Source: Candidatus Babelota bacterium (GTDB taxonomy: Bacteria > Babelota > Babeliae > Babelales > Chromulinivoraceae). Taken from it: DNA of 64,000 nt. Below the pieces are notes generated by a model. It was not told where the DNA came from. It did not search any database and was given only the letters and a program-made list of their open reading frames with translations. Shown here in pieces: positions 56,274-64,000 of the stretch (position 1 is its first letter; every line of letters starts with the position of its first letter). Location: NCBI GenBank assembly GCA_026389025.1, contig JAPLIQ010000012.1:61986-125985 (forward strand). Reading direction: 5' to 3'. Position numbers and translations under genes: made by a program.

Positions 56274-56963
56274 ATGAAAAAATACTTGTTGTTTTTAAGT
56301 TTAAGCACACTTACCGTATTGCAAACTGCAGAAGCAGGAAGAGAAGCTCTTCGAATTAGCCATGAACCGTATGATACGTCCGGTAGTTATGTTATTGATA
56401 TGAAACACATACAATCTTACAGTCAAGATGACTTTAGCAATATGCATTATGCACACGAACCAACAGACAATAGACCACAAGAAATAGATTGCGCCAGATC
56501 AATATCTATAATTCCAACGATAGCATCATTTCAACAAACTTCTTTAGATATTTCATCAATTTTTTTCGATAATCAAAACAATATTTCCATTACCGATCAA
56601 AACAATTCTGAAGCAACACCACCAAATGATCTGTCAGCTTGTGCTGCTATTGGAGGAGCAACAGCTGCTACATCATGCTGCATCACGTCATGCGCAGTAG
56701 CATCATGCTGCGTTATTACAATACTCACAGCAATAATGGCTACAACGCTAAGTCTTATAAGTTCATCAATACCCAAAATCGAACTGCCAAACCTTCCTGC
56801 ATTACCACCCATTCCTGCAATTCCAGACATTCCTGCTGTTCCACACATTCCTGCTTTACCACCGATTCCTGCATTGCCACCGATAGAATGGCCAGCAGCA
56901 GCAATAGTGACGGTATCAAACAATCTCTCTGGACATCTCATAAATGTTGCTACAACTGCTTAA
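56274..56963 (+). CDS. Secreted hypothetical protein with Pro-rich period-3 segment
   Basis: Not recognised. It is 229 residues with a signal peptide. A polar region is followed by a Cys/Ala/Thr-rich hydrophobic segment (CCITSCAVASCCVITILTAI) that likely spans a membrane. Then comes a 34-residue stretch with proline every third residue (LPPIPAIPDIPAVPHIPALP), which would form a polyproline-like rod. It ends with a short hydrophobic tail. AGAAAGAG precedes the ATG. Confidence 0.7.
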   Translation: MKKYLLFLSLSTLTVLQTAEAGREALRISHEPYDTSGSYVIDMKHIQSYSQDDFSNMHYAHEPTDNRPQEIDCARSISIIPTIASFQQTSLDISSIFFDNQNNISITDQNNSEATPPNDLSACAAIGGATAATSCCITSCAVASCCVITILTAIMATTLSLISSSIPKIELPNLPALPPIPAIPDIPAVPHIPALPPIPALPPIEWPAAAIVTVSNNLSGHLINVATTA

Positions 56964-57046
56964 TTTGCAACTTTAACCAAAAATAAATATACTTTTATAC
57001 ACTATAAGAATAAAACAACATCCTTAATGTAATTCGAAAACATACT

Positions 57047-57535
57047 ATGCAAGCAAAATTTATAAGGTACGGACTACTTTTCATATCACTGCAATCTACT
57101 GTTACTTTTTCAAGTCAAAAACATGTTGACCCTTCATCTTCAACTAAATTACCAGCTCAACAACCTGTTAACAATCGATCGAGAACAGCACTTACTTCAC
57201 GCAGGCCGACCGCAGAACAACTAGCAGAAGTGTCGATACTAGATCCAAGCATAAAACAAGTTGAAGTAGATGGCGTTACATACATAAAACTGGTTGATCA
57301 AGAGCAAGAAAAGTGGGTCGTCTTAGTGCTTCCAAAACTTTTAAAGCTTAATCCAGAACAATTGGAAACGGTACCAGTTCGTCGAACAAATCCTTTAAAT
57401 GATATTGCTTATCAGCAAACTTCCCGAAGAACAAATGAAGCATTGCCTGCAGGTTTTCGTTCAGCAACTTCTCAAATAGATCAAATGATAGAAAAGGCTA
57501 GAGCTCGTCAATTGGCTAACATTGAAGAGTTATAA
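57047..57535 (+). CDS. Secreted hypothetical protein
   Basis: Not recognised. It is 162 residues. The signal peptide ends near STVTFSSQ. The mature part has a basic Ser/Arg-rich linker and a small beta-containing segment (KQVEVDGVTYIKLVDQEQEK). The C-terminal helix is rich in Arg and Gln. It stands alone between the period-3 protein and the convergent P-type ATPase gene. No ribosome site is obvious. Confidence 0.6.
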   Translation: MQAKFIRYGLLFISLQSTVTFSSQKHVDPSSSTKLPAQQPVNNRSRTALTSRRPTAEQLAEVSILDPSIKQVEVDGVTYIKLVDQEQEKWVVLVLPKLLKLNPEQLETVPVRRTNPLNDIAYQQTSRRTNEALPAGFRSATSQIDQMIEKARARQLANIEEL

Positions 57536-57569
57536 ACTATAAATTTTTAACACTATTCAAACGTTTCAA

Positions 57570-60086
57570 TTAAACAACCTTTTTTATTCTGACCAACTTT
57601 ACTACCTCTATCCAGCACGTTGCTGCCAACACAATGCCAATTATTTGCAGCCATAAAGTAACGGGTAAAAAAGTTGTTTTTAGATATGGATATAAAAAAG
57701 AAACCGATGTAGCCAGCCATGATATTCCTATCATGACAAACATCCAAAACACTCCAAAGTAGTTTGCAAAAAAACCTTGCTTAGTCAGTGGCTGGTGTTC
57801 TTGTTTTAGATTAAGCGCTAATAAAATATGACCCAAAAGCCATGCTACTAAAGCTACAGTTTGCGCTGTCGCCACGTCATATCGGTAATACGCACTTACG
57901 TATAAAAATACAATTCCAACGGCTAAGGCAATCCCGCTTTTAAAGATTTTAAGCAGCAAGGGTTTACCTAAAAATTCTGTAATTCTTTGTGTTGAATGCT
58001 GCATCACCTCAGGCTCAATATCTTCAAGTACAAAAATTGTTGATGACGCTAAATCCATTAACAACTCAATCAAAATTATTTGCATAGGAATGAAAGGAAA
58101 CGGAATACCTAAAAACAATGGCACGATAAACATAATGAGCAGTATGAATTTAGCTGATAAATAAAAAGTTAGACCTTTTTTAAAATTATCTAAAGCTGTT
58201 CTACCTATCGCTATCGCATCTGGAATATGCACATAGTTATCATCAGTTAAAATAAGATCTGACACTTCTTTTGCCAAATCTGTTCCAATCTGCCCCATCG
58301 CAATGCCAACATCTGCAGCTTTAAGCGCTGGAGCATCGTTGACACCATCACCAATGACAGCAACGATTTCTTGTTGCTGCTTTAAAATTTGCACCAAGCG
58401 AAATTTCTGCATGGGCTCCATACGAGCAAAAATATTTGATTGACCTAACTGACCCATAAGCTCTTTATCATCCATACTATCAAACTGCTCGCCGGTAATC
58501 ACTTTGCCCGAAATACCTACTTCTAAAGCGATAGTTTGTGCTGTTAACGTATGATCGCCTGTCACAATAAATGTTTTAATGCCAGCTTGCGCTAATGTTG
58601 CAATCGCATCCTTAACTCCAGGCCGAACTGGATCTTTCATCACAGCCACTGCTAAAAACGTCAGGTTTTGTAAAGCATCCAGCTGTTCTTTATCGCTGTA
58701 AACAACTGCGTATGCTGTCAGCTTAGATCCTAGGCTAGCTTGCTGTCTAACTTGCTCTATCAATGATTTTTTTGATTCAACTGGCAACGTCGATTCATTT
58801 ATTATTGTTTCAGGGTTGCCGGTAATAAGATGCATAAATGAGTTGCCATCTTTGTACACCAAATCACGCCATGGTTGTTTGTCAGAAAATCCAAAAAACT
58901 TAACTGGGTGATTATTTTTTTTGTCATTTCCTACCGCTACAACAACGGCTTTATCAGTAACGTGATTACAATAATCTGGTAAAGCCAGTATTATTTTTTC
59001 TTTGAGATCTTCAGGTAATACTTTCGTAGGTCCAGACACTGTTAAAAAAAGATCTAAAGTCATTTTACTTTCTGTAATGGTTCCAGTTTTATCACTGACC
59101 ACTGCAGTGACTTGCCCAATCCCTTCAATACCAAACAGTCTTTTAGCAACCACTTGTTTTTTGGCAAGCATAAATGCTGCAAGCGACAGTGCCATGGTTA
59201 TAATTATTGGCGGCTGACATGGAATCATTAAAAATGTTAAGGCTAACCAGGTCAATACCATTTCTTGCAGTTCTAGTCCCCTAAAAAATCCAATTGCCGG
59301 AATAATGACGCTAATGACCACAGCAAAAATTGCTAACGCTTTTGCTAGTTGATCCATTGCAATTTGCACAACGGTCCGTTCATCTTGATACCCTTGAACA
59401 TGCTCAGCAATTTTGCCAAATTCACTTTGTTGCCCAACAGCCATGACGATTGCTGTACCTTCACCATTTAAAATCATAGTGCCAGAAAATACAGAGTTTT
59501 TACGCTCTGCAATGGATGCAGACTGACCAACAACAACATTTGCATCTTTTTCAATAGGTAAAGATTCACCCGTCAAAGACGATTCATTAACGCTAAGTCC
59601 ATGCGTGAGGAGCAGTCGTGCATCTGCAGCAACAAAAACTCCTTGAGATAAAATTAAAATATCACCAACAACAATTTCATTTGTTTTTATTTCGACTTCT
59701 TTACCATTTCGAATAACTTTTGCCGTTGGATGTGCCATGTTTTTTAACTCAAACATAATCCGATCAGTTCTGAATTTATTGATTAATTCAAGCGTGGCAT
59801 ACATCACCACTTCTAGAACCATGGCAATGGCACCGCCAATTTTACCGAAAATAAATGATAAAACTGCTATAGCAAGTAGCAAAAGCATCATGGGCTCTTG
59901 TACGCTTTCTAAAATAATATTGATAATTGAACGAGGCTTTGTTTCTAAAATATCGTTGTATCCATGCTGCGTTCTATGCTCAACAACTTGAGCGTCAGAC
60001 AGACCCTGTTTTGGTTCAACATGTAAACTCTCAACGATTTTTTCTTTGGGAATAGTCCACCATGATTTTTGCAGGTTATCTTTCAT
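57570..60086 (-). CDS. P-type cation-transporting ATPase, atypical
   Basis: An 838-residue P2-type ATPase: N-terminal cation ATPase domain, TGES (LTGESLP), phosphorylation motif SDKTGT, and hinge GDGVNDAPALKAADVGIAMG. Ion-binding residues of the calcium pumps are changed. The fourth-helix PEGLP reads PCQPP, helix 6 has EllMD in place of NxxTD, and the nucleotide motif KGAPE is TGNPE. The transported ion is therefore unknown. GGAG precedes the ATG. It lies downstream of the outer-membrane protein gene on the same strand. Confidence 0.9.
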   Translation of the reverse strand: MKDNLQKSWWTIPKEKIVESLHVEPKQGLSDAQVVEHRTQHGYNDILETKPRSIINIILESVQEPMMLLLLAIAVLSFIFGKIGGAIAMVLEVVMYATLELINKFRTDRIMFELKNMAHPTAKVIRNGKEVEIKTNEIVVGDILILSQGVFVAADARLLLTHGLSVNESSLTGESLPIEKDANVVVGQSASIAERKNSVFSGTMILNGEGTAIVMAVGQQSEFGKIAEHVQGYQDERTVVQIAMDQLAKALAIFAVVISVIIPAIGFFRGLELQEMVLTWLALTFLMIPCQPPIIITMALSLAAFMLAKKQVVAKRLFGIEGIGQVTAVVSDKTGTITESKMTLDLFLTVSGPTKVLPEDLKEKIILALPDYCNHVTDKAVVVAVGNDKKNNHPVKFFGFSDKQPWRDLVYKDGNSFMHLITGNPETIINESTLPVESKKSLIEQVRQQASLGSKLTAYAVVYSDKEQLDALQNLTFLAVAVMKDPVRPGVKDAIATLAQAGIKTFIVTGDHTLTAQTIALEVGISGKVITGEQFDSMDDKELMGQLGQSNIFARMEPMQKFRLVQILKQQQEIVAVIGDGVNDAPALKAADVGIAMGQIGTDLAKEVSDLILTDDNYVHIPDAIAIGRTALDNFKKGLTFYLSAKFILLIMFIVPLFLGIPFPFIPMQIILIELLMDLASSTIFVLEDIEPEVMQHSTQRITEFLGKPLLLKIFKSGIALAVGIVFLYVSAYYRYDVATAQTVALVAWLLGHILLALNLKQEHQPLTKQGFFANYFGVFWMFVMIGISWLATSVSFLYPYLKTTFLPVTLWLQIIGIVLAATCWIEVVKLVRIKKVV

Positions 60087-60136
60087 AAAACTCCATAAGC
60101 ATCAATATATTTTTGAGTAGAAAACATTCATTATAA

Positions 60137-61024
60137 TTAAAACTTCCATCCAATATCAGCTGTAACATAATAATTATGCTTATTAATTTGATTGCCAAAT
60201 AATTTGTGATAAACGCTCCACGCAATACCAGCTTGACCAACAAAACGCTGTGTTGAAAACCATAATGATGGCCCTACTAAAATATCATTCCAACCAGAGT
60301 TTGGATCAATTGTACCTGCTATTGTACTGCGTTGTATGTAAAGACCATGCATTTCCACCATTCCGCTCAAAATCCATTTGTTTGCAACATAGCTTATGTT
60401 TTTACAGACTCCGCACTCATACAAAAATTGATTGCCAAACTTAGTATCATTATTTGATGTGGTTATAATTGCGCCAGTTGATACAAAAGGATACCAGTTA
60501 TCACCCATATGACTGGCAGTTAGTCCTAAAAAATAACTCGGAGCTCCAAAACTACTAGGCAGCTGATCGTTAGCTGATCCAGTTGGAAGGGTCATATTAG
60601 CTACAAAGGTAACTTGATTGGTTGATGTCTCTTTATTTTTCTCATAAAAAGCATACTCAAATTGTACCAGTAAATCCTCTACGCTTCTTGAAACTTGATT
60701 GTTCAACTTAAATTTAAGAGTAATTGGTAATTGCACAAAAAGAGAAAGATTATCTTTAATTCCATACAAAATGGTTGGCCAAATTTCCGTCCAACTTTTA
60801 CGAAAACCATGTAAGTAATCAACGTATAGATAAGCTTGAAGATCACCTTTATCAACAATGTTTTGGCCAAATCCAAGAAGTGGTCCTGGTTGTTGTGACG
60901 TTGGCAATGCTAAATTACCAATCTTTAATTGTTCTATTTTATCTTTTTGAAATATACCATCTGCTCCAAAACCTAAACTAAAGCCAAACAGAATAGGTAA
61001 AAAAATTACTTTTTGCTTAATCAC
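60137..61024 (-). CDS. Predicted outer-membrane beta-barrel
   Basis: A 295-residue protein with a signal peptide (IFLPILFGFSLGFGA) and alternating-hydrophobic strands throughout (for example LSLFVQLPITLKFKL). It ends in the aromatic residue WKF, the outer-membrane insertion signal. The segment NMTLPTGSANDQLPSSFG fits the family of transporter-like barrels related to the phenol-degradation MetA group. The start is a GTG with AAGGGAG upstream. It lies 50 bases before the P-type ATPase gene, on the same strand. Confidence 0.8.
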   Translation of the reverse strand: MIKQKVIFLPILFGFSLGFGADGIFQKDKIEQLKIGNLALPTSQQPGPLLGFGQNIVDKGDLQAYLYVDYLHGFRKSWTEIWPTILYGIKDNLSLFVQLPITLKFKLNNQVSRSVEDLLVQFEYAFYEKNKETSTNQVTFVANMTLPTGSANDQLPSSFGAPSYFLGLTASHMGDNWYPFVSTGAIITTSNNDTKFGNQFLYECGVCKNISYVANKWILSGMVEMHGLYIQRSTIAGTIDPNSGWNDILVGPSLWFSTQRFVGQAGIAWSVYHKLFGNQINKHNYYVTADIGWKF

Positions 61025-61200
61025 AAACTCCCTTGCTCATTATCATTACGACACTCTCTAGAAACAATGACTATATACAGCTAAAAATAATCATTCAATC
61101 TAGTCAATAATTTAATAACTTTTTGTTTACGTTTACCAATAGGAATAAAATCGATAGTATCTGTAAAAAATATAAATCATTACCCAAACTAAAATTTATA

Positions 61201-62097
61201 ATGAAAAAAAATACTTTAGTCCTTACTTTATTATTAGAGCTATGCAGCCATATCCCAGCATCTGCTATATCAGTAGTATACAACTTTCGCATTGCACAAA
61301 TCACTCGTCAACCAATCGTACAACAAACAACTAAAAGGCCGAATAGTAGCTCTCTGCTTCTTTTTAATTACTTTCAAAAAACACGTAACTTTGATATTCG
61401 TGAAAATTATGCTGGAGGCTTATTCACCTACAATCGCAACATTGCAAAGCATTTTTATATCAGAACAGATTTAGCAATGGCTAACGCACATCAAACAGTT
61501 GACTGCACTACCAGAGTTGATGCCACAGAGGTCGATGACATTTTAATTACCATAGGACGCAACTTTAACCTTAATAAAAAATCAAAAGTTACGCTTTCTG
61601 GCTTGCTAGGAATACCTACTCACTCAGTTAATACTTTACAGCGAGTTGGTTTTGGCAGCGGACAAGTTGGTGTCGGACTGCAGGTTGATGGTCTATACAA
61701 AGGCAAAAAGCCATTCGATTTTTTATGGGGCGCTCGTTACAATTATTTTATCCCACGAACCGCCTTTGATACTCCCGGCAATTGTTACAAATTCACCATA
61801 GGAAGCATTGCAGATATATTAATTGCTTTGCAAACAAACATTTCACTCAAACATGGTTTAGAAGGTGGCTACAGTGGTAGATGGGGATTTGGCGTTAGCG
61901 CTTGCCCAGAGATTGCAAATCTTGACCGACTTAATTACGTGCGAAACAACGTGTATTTAGTTTATAAATATACATTTTCAACCAAACGACTTGCTCATCG
62001 ATTATTGTTTAACGTTTCTTATGGATCTGACGCGAAACCTAGGCTGTATGGTTATAACGCGGTTATGGTCTGGGGATCTTGGGGTGTTGCTTTTTAA
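61201..62097 (+). CDS. Predicted outer-membrane beta-barrel protein
   Basis: A 298-residue protein. The signal peptide (NTLVLTLLLELCSHIPASA) is followed by amphipathic strands (such as LLFNYFQKTRNFDIRENYAG), Gly and aromatic rich. It ends WGSWGVAF with a terminal Phe as expected for barrels. No family is recognised. The ATG at 61201 follows the frame's open upstream part; no good ribosome site is visible, so the start rests on the signal peptide. It is divergent from the 60137 barrel gene. Confidence 0.75.
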   Translation: MKKNTLVLTLLLELCSHIPASAISVVYNFRIAQITRQPIVQQTTKRPNSSSLLLFNYFQKTRNFDIRENYAGGLFTYNRNIAKHFYIRTDLAMANAHQTVDCTTRVDATEVDDILITIGRNFNLNKKSKVTLSGLLGIPTHSVNTLQRVGFGSGQVGVGLQVDGLYKGKKPFDFLWGARYNYFIPRTAFDTPGNCYKFTIGSIADILIALQTNISLKHGLEGGYSGRWGFGVSACPEIANLDRLNYVRNNVYLVYKYTFSTKRLAHRLLFNVSYGSDAKPRLYGYNAVMVWGSWGVAF

Positions 62098-62125
62098 AAA
62101 ATAAAGCATGAACTATGCTATTTTT
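62097..62125. terminator. Weak bidirectional terminator
   Basis: A five-base stem (AGCAT/ATGCT) within an A-run/T-run context between two convergent stops. The stem is short and AT-rich, so this is tentative. Confidence 0.4.
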
Positions 62126-62607
62126 CCAAGCAACTTCATTAACAAACGATAGTAGCCCAAAGAAGTAAAAATATTTAATCCAAGAACATATTTTACAATA
62201 GATTTTATTTCTGCTGGCGACATAGTAAGTTCAAGGGTGCCCAACCTTTTGCCTTTATTATAAAAAATAAGAACCGGCGTAGTTACTACTCCAAGCTCTT
62301 TTGCAAAATTTAGATTTTTTTCCAAATTCATTATCACAACCTTTCCCCTTCCATGAAGTTCTTTATGAATTTCTGAAAATAAAGGTTCTACCAATCGACA
62401 GGTATTGCTACCCTTAGAAATCACTGCCAAAATAACTGGAATTGGGCTATCCAAAATTTCTTTTTTAAACGTAGAGTCAGCAACTTCTAGAAGCTCTTTA
62501 AAACTATTAGTTTGATGTGAGTAAACTCCTGCTGATGTCATAAAAATCAAACAAACAAAGCCAAAGACGACTCTTGCTTTTTTACACAAAACCATACAGA
62601 AATCCAT
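62113..62607 (-). CDS. Exported thioredoxin-fold protein with one active-site Cys
   Basis: A 164-residue protein with a signal peptide (VVFGFVCLIFMTSAGVYS) and a thioredoxin-like domain. The cis-proline loop VVTTPVLIFYNKGK is well kept. The active site, normally WCGPCK, reads GSNTCR, so the attacking Cys is replaced by Ser and only the second Cys remains. A hydrophobic C-terminal extension (LGLNIFTSLGYYRLLMKLLG) could be an anchor. It is unlikely to be a normal disulphide oxidoreductase. The start is 62607, or an ATG four codons later. Confidence 0.75.
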   Translation of the reverse strand: MDFCMVLCKKARVVFGFVCLIFMTSAGVYSHQTNSFKELLEVADSTFKKEILDSPIPVILAVISKGSNTCRLVEPLFSEIHKELHGRGKVVIMNLEKNLNFAKELGVVTTPVLIFYNKGKRLGTLELTMSPAEIKSIVKYVLGLNIFTSLGYYRLLMKLLGKIA

Positions 62608-62731
62608 TTACTGAGCACTTATAATCATAGCCATACACACTATTGAAACGATCTTATTTGTCAAAAATAAATCTTTATTGTGCATGCTATAAAAAAGCTT
62701 CAATCAATATTTTTATACAGAAAATAAGATT

Positions 62732-63133
62732 TTAAAAAAATCGTGTAATCTTTGTCGCAATAATTGCTGTAAGAGCAGTTACTGTTGTGCCCCAACAAAG
62801 ATCAACCACCGTTAAAAGAGTTGACCAATTTTGCAGCGTTGCTTGATTGGTGAAATCGTATGCTCCGTATGCTACAAGTCCGAGTAAGCCGCCCAGGCTC
62901 ATGATTTTGAGTGCGCTATAATTATCTTGAAGAGCAGGAAGAACAATAAAAATTGTTATGCCTACTGCATAAATTACATAAAATAAAATGACTGGTGCGA
63001 TTTGAATGTTTTTTGCAAGAAGATTGCCAAGCAGAGGAGCATAAAAACGTTTACTCATTAAAGTAAGCCATATTCCATCTATAACAAGAAGCGGCACAAG
63101 AGCGCTAAAATACGCTATGATAAATTTATTCAT
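62732..63133 (-). CDS. DUF2177 family membrane protein
   Basis: A 133-residue integral membrane protein with four hydrophobic helices and the family pattern LVIDGIWLTLMSKRFYAPLL and LLGLVAYGAYDFTNQATL. It matches DUF2177 (function unknown). The start ATG 63133 has GGAG six bases upstream; an ATG four codons earlier contains that site. It is divergent from the Cys-rich secreted protein gene. Confidence 0.9.
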   Translation of the reverse strand: MNKFIIAYFSALVPLLVIDGIWLTLMSKRFYAPLLGNLLAKNIQIAPVILFYVIYAVGITIFIVLPALQDNYSALKIMSLGGLLGLVAYGAYDFTNQATLQNWSTLLTVVDLCWGTTVTALTAIIATKITRFF

Positions 63134-63339
63134 ATTGTTCTCCATAATTCAAAAAATAACATGTAGCTTGAGGCTACGATTTTTTTCAAAAAAGCAAAAG
63201 AATTATTATTTTCTAGATAGCTTACATATAAACAATAGCCAACAGTTGACTGCAGACATTGCAAAAATGAAATATTTTATGCTAATGTTTGACTTCTAAT
63301 ATAACTAAATCGATACATATACTTTTCAAAAGAGGAATT

Positions 63340-63708
63340 ATGAAAAACTATATTGCTTTTACAACGTTGCTATGCATCTCGTTTTTTTCACAAGCAAGTG
63401 AGCCTGCAAGCCAGGGACAAGTTTCAAACGCTCAAGGTATTATTCAAAAAGCATATTCATGCTATCCTTGCTGCCAAAAAGATCAAAACAACATTACGTA
63501 TTGTTGTCCTTTATTTACAGACCCTTTAAATCTAGAGGACGTACGCTACAAAACTTGTCCTCCTTGTTGCTTATATGCTCTATGCGCAAACAATGTATAT
63601 TTCTGCTGTAACAAAAATAATGTTGAAGCACAAAAACCAACGGCAAACACATGTTGCTGCTCTGAATTCGTCTGTTGCTTTAATTTGTTTTATGGCTCAG
63701 AAAAATAA
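63340..63708 (+). CDS. Secreted cysteine-rich protein
   Basis: Not recognised. It is 122 residues. A signal peptide (AFTTLLCISFFSQASE) precedes a mature part of about 100 residues with 16 cysteines, largely as adjacent pairs (YPCC, TYCC, PPCC, YFCC, TCCC, VCC) with aromatic neighbours. Such a pattern could be a disulphide-crosslinked surface or coat component or a metal-binding protein. AGAGGAA precedes the ATG at 63340. A strong terminator follows. Confidence 0.75.
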   Translation: MKNYIAFTTLLCISFFSQASEPASQGQVSNAQGIIQKAYSCYPCCQKDQNNITYCCPLFTDPLNLEDVRYKTCPPCCLYALCANNVYFCCNKNNVEAQKPTANTCCCSEFVCCFNLFYGSEK

Positions 63709-63757
63709 TCCTTACATTATTTACACTGTCGGCAAAACCTTATCAATTCTTATATTT

Positions 63758-63799
63758 TGGTTGTTCTTGGTTACTTCAATCCAGAACAACCATTTTTTT
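63758..63799 (+). terminator. Terminator after the cysteine-rich gene
   Basis: Stem GGTTGTTCT / AGAACAACC plus an inner GG/CC pair, a ten-base loop, and a run of T. Confidence 0.88.
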
Positions 63800-63878
63800 A
63801 CAGACTCAGTGTGCAGCAAACTTAAACTGCTCTAGCGTGAATAACGCGTGAAGGTTCTAATTTCTTAAATGTTTCATA

Positions 63879-63998
63879 CTAAAGCTTGATAATCATTAAG
63901 CACAACATCGCACCCTTAACCTCATTTCAAAGCCTATAACTAAAGCTTAGCTTTGACCTCCACCATGCAAAAACCCTTTCTAGCTTGCGTTTTTTGGC
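63879..63998 (-). pseudogene. Probable degenerate transposase 3' end
   Basis: On the minus strand one frame reads KKRKLERVFAWWRSKLSFSY, then a TGA, and in the same frame NEVKGAMLCLMIIKL before a stop. ERxFAW followed by an Arg-rich helix and a hydrophobic LAMI/LM-like end is the C-terminal pattern of IS5-type DDE transposases. The internal stop marks it as broken. The rest would lie beyond the right edge. Short and divergent, so tentative. Confidence 0.35.
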
Positions 63999-64000
63999 CT

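Overview
The window reads as a gene-dense, AT-rich chromosome segment from a small-genome, Gram-negative, host-associated bacterium. Many proteins carry N-terminal signal peptides, two predicted outer-membrane barrels end in phenylalanine, and there are ankyrin-repeat, J-domain and collagen-like proteins. This mix fits the Dependentiae (TM6) or a similar amoeba-associated lineage. The assignment is an inference from gene content and was not tested by phylogeny.

Layout. 1-11.5 kb: the 5' part of ffh, then hflX and a UvrD/PcrA helicase, a secreted J-domain/ankyrin protein, trpS, and a four-gene cluster in the order diadenylate-cyclase-like (cdaA), YbbR-like (cdaR), phosphosugar mutase (glmM) and DUF502. 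11.5-27.1 kb: one co-directional minus-strand block of expression genes, read as tRNA-Tyr, Gly, Thr, Thr, Trp, secE, nusG, rplK, rplA, rplJ, rplL, rpoB, rpoC, tRNA-Val, rpsO, pnp and a holA-like gene. This is the classical tufB-secE-nusG-rpl-rpoBC neighbourhood, but tuf is missing. 27.3-38.7 kb: BFD-type ferredoxin, tsaE, a NYN nuclease, a MutS-like ATPase with a signal peptide, an isolated atpG, a dabB-dabA inorganic-carbon transporter pair, tsaC, murA, and a thymidine kinase with a signal peptide. 38.7-44.4 kb: a small unknown protein, a frameshifted cupin, a GNAT acetyltransferase and radA lying between two copies of a 30-bp direct repeat, and an ABC exporter. 44.4-64 kb: an envelope and secretome region with a large ankyrin-like protein, an exported histidine phosphatase, photolyase, three tandem collagen-like proteins, several unrecognised secreted proteins, an atypical P-type ATPase, two barrels, a thioredoxin-fold protein lacking one active-site cysteine, a cysteine-rich secreted protein, and a probable transposase remnant at the right edge.

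How it fits together. The expression block, ffh, trpS, the tRNAs and tsaC/tsaE (tRNA t6A modification) are housekeeping. MurA and the glmM-type mutase imply peptidoglycan precursor synthesis. The most unusual points are a cdaA-like gene in its normal operon that has lost both catalytic motifs, a DAB carbon transporter with intact zinc ligands in a likely host-dependent cell, and nucleotide-handling enzymes (thymidine kinase, MutS-like ATPase) that carry export signals.
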